From Podocnemis expansa (Eukaryota; Chordata; Testudines; Podocnemididae), in the NCBI GenBank assembly GCA_007922195.1, contig ML682008.1:10818810-10882809 (forward strand): 64,000 nt of DNA. Reading direction: 5' to 3'. Of the stretch, positions 56,440-64,000 are shown one piece after another (the stretch's first letter is position 1; every line of letters begins with the position of its first letter). The notes beneath the pieces are model-generated. The model ran no database searches. It was given only the letters and a program-made list of their open reading frames with translations, and had not been told where the DNA came from. The position numbers were made by a program, and so were the translations under genes.

Positions 56440-59090
56440 CACATTCTAGAAACCGGGGACTTCACAACAGCATCTAGCAATGAGTTCCACGTGTTGACTG
56501 TGCACTGTGTAAAGAAATACTTCCTTCTGTTCATTTTAAACTTGCTGCTTTTTAATTTCATTTGGTGACCCCTTGCTCTTGAGTTATGGGGAGTAAATAG
56601 TATTTCCTTGTTTACTTTCTCCATACTGGTCATGATTTTATAGACCTCTATTGTATCCCTCCCCCAGTCATCTCTTTTACAGGCTCAAAAGCACCAGTCT
56701 TATTAATCTCTCCACATACAGAAGTATTTCTATACCCCTCATCACTTTACTTGTCATTTTCTATACCATATCCAATTCCCATATATGTTTTTGAGATGGG
56801 GCAATCAAATCTACACACACAGTATTCAAGATGTGGATATACCATGCATTTATAAAGAGTCAATACAATATTTTTTGTCTTATTATCTATTCCTATCCTA
56901 ATGAATTAACACATTATTAGCTTTTTTGACTGCCACAGCATATCAAGTAGATATTTTCATAGAACTATCCACATTGACTCCAAGATCTTTTTGCAGTGGT
57001 AATAGCTAATTTAGACCCACCATTTTATATGTGTAGCTGAGATTATGTTTTTCAATGTCATTACTTTGCATTTATCAACATCGAATTTCACCTGCCATTT
57101 TGTTGTCCTATCAGTCAGTTTTGTGAGATCCATTTGCAATTCTTTGCAGTCTGCTTTTGACTTAACTATCTTGAGTAGTTTCATATCATCTGCAAATTTT
57201 GCCACCTCACTGTTTGCCTCTTTTTCCAGATCATTTATGAATATGTTCAACAGTACTAGCCCTAGTACAAACCCCTGGGAAAACTGCTATTTACCTCTCA
57301 TTATTCTGAGAAGTGACTTTTTATTCCTACCCTCTGTTTCCTATATTTTAACCAGTTACTGACCCAGAAGAGGACATTCCCTATGACAGCTTATTTTGTT
57401 TAAGAGCCTTTAGTGAGATCCCTTGTCAAAGGCTTTCAGAAAATTTAAGTACACTGTATCCTCTGAATCACATGCTTGTTGAACCCCTTAAAGAATTCTG
57501 GTAGAATGTTTCCCTTTACAAGAATCATGCTGACTCTTCTGCAACAAACTCTATTAATATATGTGTCTCATTATCGTCTCATTTACTATAGTTTCAACCA
57601 ATTTTCCTGGTACTGAAGTTAGCTTACTAGCCTGTAATTGCTGGAATCACTTCTGGAGCCTTTTTAAACAGCTGGCATCACATTAACTATCCTGCATTCA
57701 TCTGGCACAGAAGAGGATTTAAATGATAGGCTACATACCATAGTCTGCAGTTCTACCAGTTCACATTTGAGTTCATTCAGAACCCTTGGGTGGATAGTTT
57801 CTTGAGCTGGTGGTTTATTCCTGTTTAATTCATCGATTTGTGAATAAATTTCTTCTAATGACACCTCAGTCTGGGACAGTCTCAGATATGTCACCTAAGA
57901 AGAATGGTTCAGGTTTGGAGATCGCCAACATCTTCAGCTGAAGACCAATGCAAAGCATTATTTCATTTCTCCACAATAACTGTATCTTCCTTGAGTGCAT
58001 CTTTAGTATCTCCATCGTCTAGTGGACCCACTGATTATTCAGAAGGCTTTCCGCTTCAAATGTATTTAACATTTCTTTTTTGCTGGGTGGTGGGTTGTTT
58101 TTGTTTTTTGAGTCATTGGCTAGTTATTATTCAAATTTTTTTTTGGCCTTACTAATTATATTTTTACACTTCACTAGTCAGATTTTGTGCTTCTTTCCTA
58201 CTTTTCTCAATAGGATTTAACTTCATTTTTTTAAAGATGCCTTTTTTGCCTTTAATTACTTCTTTTACTTTGTTGCTTAGCCATAGTGGCACTTTTTTAG
58301 TCTTTGTACTATGGTTTTTAGTTTGGGTTATACATTTAAACTGAGCCTCCATTATGAGGTCTTTAAAAAGTTCTCATGCAGCTTGAGGGTATTCATTTTT
58401 GACACTGTACTTTTAAATTTCTGTTTAACTAACACTCTTATTTGTGTGTAGTCCCCTTTCTGAAATTAAATGCCGTGGTGGTGGGCTGTTGTGATGCCAC
58501 ATCTCCCATCTCAGGGATGTTAAATTTTATTATGTTATGGTCACTATTACGAAGCAGTTCATCTACAGTCACCTCTTGGACCAGATCCTGTGCTTCCCGT
58601 AAAGCTAAATCAAGAACTGCCTCTCTTGTGGGTTCCAGGGTGAGCTGCTGCAAGAAGTAGTCATTTAAGATGTCAAGAAATTTTCTCTCTTCCTCCTGTA
58701 GTGAGGTGACGTGGGGATGTCCATATGGGGATAGTTGAAATCCTCCATTATTACTGAGTTTTTTAGTTTTATAGCCTCTCTCATCTCCCTGAGCATTTCA
58801 CAATCATTATCACCATCCTGGTCAGGTGGTTGGTAGTATATTCCTAATTCTATACATTTATAATTTAATCATGGAATTACTACCCATAGGGATTCTACGG
58901 CACAATTTGAGTCATTTAAGATTTTTCCTTCATTTGACTCTATGCTTTCTTTCACATATTGTGTCACTTCCCCATGAGTATGACCTCTGCTGTCCTTACA
59001 ATATATTCTATACCCTGTTGTTATAATGTCCCATTGATTATACTCATTCACTTAATTTTCCATGGAGCCTATTATATCAATATGCTCACA
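56440..59090 (-). pseudogene. CR1 copy D ORF2 remnant
   Basis: Sense order from right to left. The endonuclease region has EYNQWDIITTGYRIYCKDSR (about 59045-58986), VTQYVKESIES and IYYQPPDQDGDN. The SDHNIIKFNIPEMG block with the conserved Ser-Asp-His lies around 58545-58500. The reverse-transcriptase start has HPRVLNELKCELVE (about 57797-57756). The catalytic region has NIFINDLEKEANSEVAKFAD followed by DMKLL (about 57247-57173), keeping the two Asp of the FADD box. The C-terminal region has SRARGHQMKLKSSKFKMNRR (about 56580-56521). Frames change several times, so it is not functional. Confidence 0.84.
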
Positions 59091-59096
59091 TAATAT

Positions 59097-59318
59097 AAAA
59101 CAAACAAGAAGTCCTGTGGCACTTAAAGACTAACAAATTTATTTATTGCATGAGCTTTTGTGGCAGAAAATCTCACTTCGTCATATGTTTTGAAGTTGGG
59201 GAAACCAATTTTCTCCCACAAAAGTTCATGCAATAAATAAATAAATGTTTAGTCTTTAACTCCACAGAACTCCTTGTTTGTTTTATTGAACTAGACTAAC
59301 ATGGCTGCCCCTTTGGAA
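59097..59318. mobile_element. Penelope family-1 foldback in CR1 copy D (copy P12)
   Basis: The halves are AAGAAGTCCTGTGGCACTTA with TTTATTTATTGCATGAGC, and CTCCCACAAAAGTTCATGC with CAGAACTCCTTG and CTAGACTAACATGGCTGCCC. The flanking 12-mers CTCACATAATAT (59085-59096) and CTCACTTAATAT (59319-59330) match at 11 of 12, a clear target duplication. Confidence 0.87.
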
Positions 59319-59639
59319 CTCACTTAATATGAAGCACTCAAGTTCACCAATTTTAATATTTAGATTTCTAGTATTTGTATATAAGCACTTAAAAATTGGC
59401 CTTTTCTAGTTGTCTGCCACTATGTGAAGTAATTGAATTGAATGGAACTTCTGTTCATTTGACTGATTCTTATCAGATCTTACCCATATTTTATCCTCTT
59501 CCATCCTCTTCTCATTACTAGCATACAGAGAATCTCCATTAATAGATCTTCACCAAAGGAATGCCCTTGTCCAAACCAAAGGCATCCTCTGCACTTTTCA
59601 TTTTTTCCCTGGCCCTTAGTTTAAAAACTGTTCTACAAC

Positions 59640-60200
59640 ATTTTTAACGTTATCTACCAGCAATCTGGTTCATTCTGATTTAGTTGGAGCCTATCCTTCC
59701 TGCATAGGTTCACCCTTTGTAAAAATGCTCCCCACTTCCTAATAAATCTAAATTCCTCCTTCGTACAGCGTTGTCTCATACATGCCTTGAGACCTACAGT
59801 TCTGCCTGTCTAACTTGCCCTGCACACGGAAATGGAAGCATTTCAGAAAATGCTACCATGGAGGTCCTGGACTTCAGTCTCTTATTCACCAGCCTAAGTC
59901 TGGCCTCTAGGACCTCTCTCTTATCCTTCCCTAGGTCACTGGAAACTACCTGTACCATGACCACCAGCTTTTCTCAAGCACTATGCATAGGTCTGTCTAG
60001 ATGTCTCATGAGATCTTCCACCTTTGGACCCAAAAGGCAGGTCGCCACAAGCTTCTCCCAGTCATTATAAATCTGGCTAGATGTGTTTCTAATAATTGAT
60101 TCACCCATAACTATTACTTATCTTTTCCTAATAGCTGGAGTTGCCTCCCCTGGAGAGGTATCATCAATACATGTGCATATCATGGCATCATCCAGAAGGA
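59640..60200 (-). pseudogene. CR1 copy D ORF1 remnant, esterase-like region
   Basis: In many CR1 elements ORF1 carries an SGNH-type esterase domain. The minus strand contains KLVATCLLGPKVEDLMRHLD (about 60051-59992), MVQVVSSDLGKDKREVLEAR (about 59957-59898) and RLKSRTSMVAFSEMLPFPCA (about 59877-59818). These fit the usual CR1 order of a VxVGxNDxGK block and an RTSxVVFSEVLP block, with the key Asn of the first replaced by Ser. Stops interrupt it. The domain assignment is from memory of CR1 ORF1 and is an inference. Confidence 0.65.
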
Positions 60201-60300
60201 GGGTCTCAAGTATGGCATCATTTCCCTCTGCTCCAGTTTGATGATATCCTTCCCTGAGAATTTCATACACCTCCTCTCATCCCTACCCCAACCACACTCC

Positions 60301-61455
60301 ACTTTCAGAACACCCCAATATGCCCCTTACCCCCTCATATGCAAGGTGTCCACTAGCAGAGTTCCCCTCAACCATGGGAATTCTCTGCTGGTCATTTAAA
60401 CTGCCTGAAAGCATCTGGAAAATGTGCATCCTTAGTGGACCAGAGATGTTAACTCAATGTCTTGTAGAATCACTAAAATCTAAGCTGTTTGTGGATCAAA
60501 TTTGACATAATGATAATGACAGCATATACAGTAGTTAGCAGTTACCATTCACTGAAAAATGAACAAACATTGAAGATAAAAAGAAATAATCTGGGTACCA
60601 CATCAAAATGAGCCCTGTTTAGAGCCAAGTTCCTAATCAACTATTGGCCTGTGCTTTTGCAAACATGTTTCACATAATGTTGAATGGCAGCAAAACAAAG
60701 CTCGTTGTAAGAGAAAAGTCTAGGGAAGGGATAATGCTTTGTATCAAACTCATCACAGTTCTACTAAAATGAAACACCAGCAGGAGGAAACATGTATTAT
60801 TTTTTTTTCTTAAAAGCATGCTTTGAAGAATATTGAAAAATAAAACAGCAGGAATTTTGTGTTAATATGAGACTCACTGTTAGGATCCAGGACACAGTTC
60901 TTAACTGCAAACAGCAGAAAGAAAGGTATTCAGTGCTTACTCATGTCTGGTGCATCACCAAATGGTTTAACATAATATTGCAGTTATCATACGGGATACC
61001 AGCATGAATGAACAACAGTAGGCCAGGATTGTGTTAAATGAGCAGTGTACCACACAAAGTTTGCATCCACTTTATGTATTTATTGAAAAACCACTAGAGT
61101 CTTCCTTGGAAAAAAAAATCTATCCTGCAGTAGCTCATTCTAATATAAAAGAACCAAAATTCTACTTGCTATTTGATTTAATGTATTGCTGATCAGAAAG
61201 CAGCTAGTATTGCAACAACCAACACTCCTCTGTACGGACAAGAGTGAAATATTTCTTATGGTCCTGAATCCTTGTATAACTTCTAACAAGAAAGTGAATG
61301 CTGAAAAGCAGTTAATTCAAATTATGGCACTTACACTGTTGTTGAAAAATGAACTAGAAAAAATATGGGAAAACTCCAAACTTTGAGTGACCCTCTCTTA
61401 TCTCCTACACATCAAGGCTAGTAAGAATTTCCTGAAATTCTAGCATCTTATTTTT
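60301..61455. other. Spacer
   Basis: The first part may still be CR1 5' sequence. From about 60530 on it is AT-rich without a recognisable element. Confidence 0.4.
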
Positions 61456-64000
61456 CATAGAATCACAGCATCACAGAAACTGGAAGGGACCACGAGAGGT
61501 CATCAGGTCCAGTCTCCTACACTCATGGCAGGACCAAGTACCTTCCTAAATGATCCTTGACAGATACTTGTCTAACCTGGTCTTAAAAATGTCCAATGAT
61601 GGAAATTCCACACCCTGCCTAGGCAACTTATTCCAGTGGTTAATCACCCTGACAGTTAGGAATTTTTTCCTAACGTCTAACCTAAACCTCCCTTGCTGTA
61701 ATTTAAAACCCTTGCTTCTTGTTCTATCATTGGCAGTTAAAGAGAACAATTTTTCTCTGTCTGCCTCGTGACAACCTCTTAGGTATTTGAAAACTGTTAT
61801 TATGTCCCCTTTCAGTCTCCTATTTTCCAGACTAAACACACTTAGCATCAGTCTTCCTTCGTAAGTCAAGTGTTCTAGACGTCTAATCATTCATGTTGCT
61901 CTTTCCTGGACTTTCTCCAATTTGTCCACATCTTTCCTGAAATGAGGCACCCAGAAATGGACACGGTACTCCAGCTGAGGCCTACTCAGGGCCGAGCAGA
62001 GCAGAAGAATTACTTCTCATGTCTTTCTTACAATACTCCTGTTAATACATCACAGAATGGTGTTTGCTTTTTTTGCAACAACATTACACTTGATTCATAT
62101 TTAGCTTGGGGTCCACCATGACACCCAGAACCCTTTCCACAGTACCCCTTCCTAGGCAGTCATTGCCCATTTTGTACATGTGCAATGGATTTTTCTTTCC
62201 TAGGTGGAGTACTTTGCACTTGTATTTATTGAATTTCATTCTATTTACCTTAGACCATTTCACCAGTTTGTCTGAATCATTTTGAATGTGATCCTACCCT
62301 CCATAGCACTTGCAACCCTCCCAGCTTCGTATCTTCAGCAAACTTTCTAAGTGTGCTCTTAAAGGCATCGTCTAAATCATTGATGAAAATATTGAACAGA
62401 ATCAGACACAAAATTGATCCCTGCAGTACCCCACTTGTTATGCCCTTCCAGCATGACTGTGAACCATTGATTAAGTACTCTCTGGGGGTGGTTATCCAAC
62501 CAGTTTTCCACCCATTTTATAGTAGCTCCATCCAGGCTGCACTTCGCTAGTTTGTTAATGAGAAGGTGATGTGAGACCACATCAAAAGCCTTACTAAACT
62601 CTAGACACACCACATCTACCATCTCCCCTCTATCTACAAGGCTTGTTACCCTGTCATAGAAAGCTATTGGGTTGGTTTGACATGATAGCTTCTTGACAGA
62701 TCCATGCTGACTATCACTTAGCACCTTATTCTCTTCTAGATGCTTGCTAATGGATTCCTTAATTATTTGCTCCATTATTTTTCCTAGTACAGAGACTAAG
62801 ATGACAGATCTATAATTTCCTGAGTTGTCCTTATTTCCCTTTTTATATATAGGCACTGTATTTGCTCTTTTCCAGTCCTCTGGGACCTCTCCAGTCTTCT
62901 AAGATTTTTCAAAGATAATAGCCAATGGCTCAGATGCTTCCTGAGTCAGCTTCTTCAGTATTCTAGGGTGCATATCAGCAGGCCCTGGTGACTTGAAGAT
63001 GTCTAACTTGTACAGATAATTTTTAACTTGGTCTTTCCCTATTTTAGCTTTAGATCCCATCCCGTTTTTACTGCCCTCCCCAGCATCAGGCATCCAGTCA
63101 CCACCCATCTTCTCAGTGAAGACCGAAATGAAGAAATCTTTTAGTTCCTTTGCCATTTCCACATTTTCTGTTATTGTTTTTCCCTCTTTGTTGAGTAATG
63201 GATCTATGTTGCCCTTGGTCTTCCTCTTGTTTCAAATGTATTTTTAAAATGTTTTTTTGTTGCCCTTCATGTCTTCAGCTAGTTTGATCTCAGCTCGTGC
63301 CTTGGCTTTCCTGGTTTTTCCCCCTCACATAACTGTTTTATTTGTTTATAGTCATCCTTTGTGTTTTGTCCAAGTTTCTACTTTTTATAGGGCTCCTTCT
63401 TCATTTTTAGATGATTGAAAATCTCCTGGTTAATCAAGAGTGGTCTTTTGCCATACTTCCTATCCTTCCTGCACATTGCAACAGTTTGTTCCTGTGCCAT
63501 TAATACCGCCTCTTTGAAAAACTGTGAACTGTCTTCAGTTGTTTTTCCACTTAGACATGCTTCCCATGGGATCCTACGTACCATCTCTCTGAGTGTGCTG
63601 AAGTTGGCCTTCTTGAAATCTATCTTTATTTTGGTGCTCACTCACTTACGATTCCTTAGAATCATGAACTCTACCATTTCATGATCACTTTTACCTAAGT
63701 TACCTTGCACTTTCAAACTCTCAACCAGTTCCTCTCTGTTTGCCATAATTGAGAATGGCATCTCTGCTAGTAGCTTTCTCTACCTTTTGAAACAAAAAAA
63801 TTTTCTCCAATACATGCCAGAAGTTTGTTGAATAATCTGTGCCTTTCAGTATTATTTTCCCAACAGACGCCTCTGTCACTGAAGTCCCCCATCACCACCA
63901 AGTCCTGTGGTTTAGATGATTTTGTAAATTTGGAAAAAAAGCCCCACCCAGTCCTTTCAAGGAGGCAGTACAGCCATCCAATAGGATAGTGTAATGCAGT
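61456..64000 (-). mobile_element. CR1 LINE copy E, runs off the window
   Basis: A minus-strand CR1 of a different subfamily from C and D. The 3' terminus at the left shows TCATAGAATCACAGCATCAC, a remnant of the 8-bp ATTCTATG-type tail, then GAAACTGGAAGGGACCACG. ORF2 follows in antisense to the window edge. It has the longest frames of any CR1 in the window, so it is the youngest-looking. Confidence 0.9.
61546..63990 (-). pseudogene. CR1 copy E ORF2 remnant
   Basis: Sense order from right to left. LREMVRRIPWEACLSGKTTE (about 63593-63534) and KKEPYKK belong to the linker. KELKDFFISVFTEKMGGDWM (about 63150-63091) and PGPADMHPRILKKL come next. The reverse transcriptase has PIYKKGNKDNSGNYRSVILV (about 62853-62794) and LEFSKAFDVVSHHLLINKL (about 62607-62551), where the Asp in AFD is the first catalytic position. 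The C-terminus has EKLFSLTANDRTRSKGFKLQ (about 61755-61696) and ends KTRLDKYLSRII at 61550. The expected second catalytic box (YADD) is not visible left of 62377. Stops and shifts separate these frames. The endonuclease lies partly beyond the window. Confidence 0.87.

Larger units (their letters stand above)
56205..60300 (-). mobile_element. CR1 LINE copy D, nearly complete
   Basis: A minus-strand CR1 with its 3' untranslated end at the left (ATAAGAATGGCCATATTGGG, TCTGACAGTGGCCAATGCC). The complete ORF2 order then appears in antisense, interrupted only by a Penelope foldback at 59097-59318. ORF1-like sequence lies at 59640-60200. The right limit is approximate. It is better preserved than copy C. 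Confidence 0.87.

Noticed and set aside
1..64000. CRISPR arrays, bacterial operons, rRNA genes or functional tRNA genes
   Set aside because: The sequence is eukaryotic in repeat content. No spaced identical repeats, no rRNA blocks and no tRNA with complete stems were seen.

Overview
The window looks like nuclear DNA of a reptile, most likely a turtle. I base this on the mixture of transposable elements: CR1 LINEs of several ages, Penelope-like elements with GIY-YIG endonuclease remnants, a DIRS-type retrotransposon whose ends resemble those common in turtle genomes, and many non-autonomous DNA transposons (8-bp-duplication hAT-type and 3-bp-duplication, probably PIF/Harbinger-type). A crocodilian cannot be excluded. 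I see no intact protein-coding gene, no convincing host exon, no rRNA gene and no CRISPR array. Every reading frame with a recognisable product belongs to a decayed mobile element, so this is best read as intergenic or intronic DNA.

Layout. 1-6.6 kb: a truncated palindrome-rich MITE, then a plus-strand CR1 (about 1.04-4.76 kb) broken by three hAT-type insertions, then two more palindrome-rich MITEs. 8.1-9.8 kb: a Penelope-like element containing a GC-rich hAT-type MITE with a perfect 8-bp target duplication, followed by a short Penelope foldback. 9.8-17 kb: AT-rich and repeat-poor. 17-31 kb: scattered MITEs, a tRNA-derived repeat, a CR1 fragment, and a cluster of Penelope fragments from two families around a GC-rich tandem-like island (29.0-29.7 kb). 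31.3-36.8 kb: a TAA-flanked MITE and, 17 bp away, a DIRS element with inverted termini, an internal complementary region and a broken gag-like ORF. Its pol region (33.86-36.46 kb) is not recognisable. 37.5-44.7 kb: two members of one GC-rich hAT-type family in opposite orientation, with MITEs, a Penelope end and LTR-like sequence between them. 45.4-64 kb: three minus-strand CR1 elements, two of them carrying Penelope foldbacks, plus two hAT-type MITEs (one a near-perfect long hairpin) and a tRNA-like repeat.

The elements do not form a pathway, but their nesting gives relative ages: CR1 copies are hosts, hAT-type and Penelope copies are later guests, and a hAT-type copy sits inside a Penelope copy. 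Target duplications that I could align by eye define the ends of most short elements. The most notable items are the DIRS element with good termini but an unrecognised 2.6-kb interior, the roughly 180-bp-arm hairpin at 55.4-56.0 kb, the near-identical Penelope fragments at 27 and 30 kb, and the MITE families built from short TTCGAA-centred palindromes.
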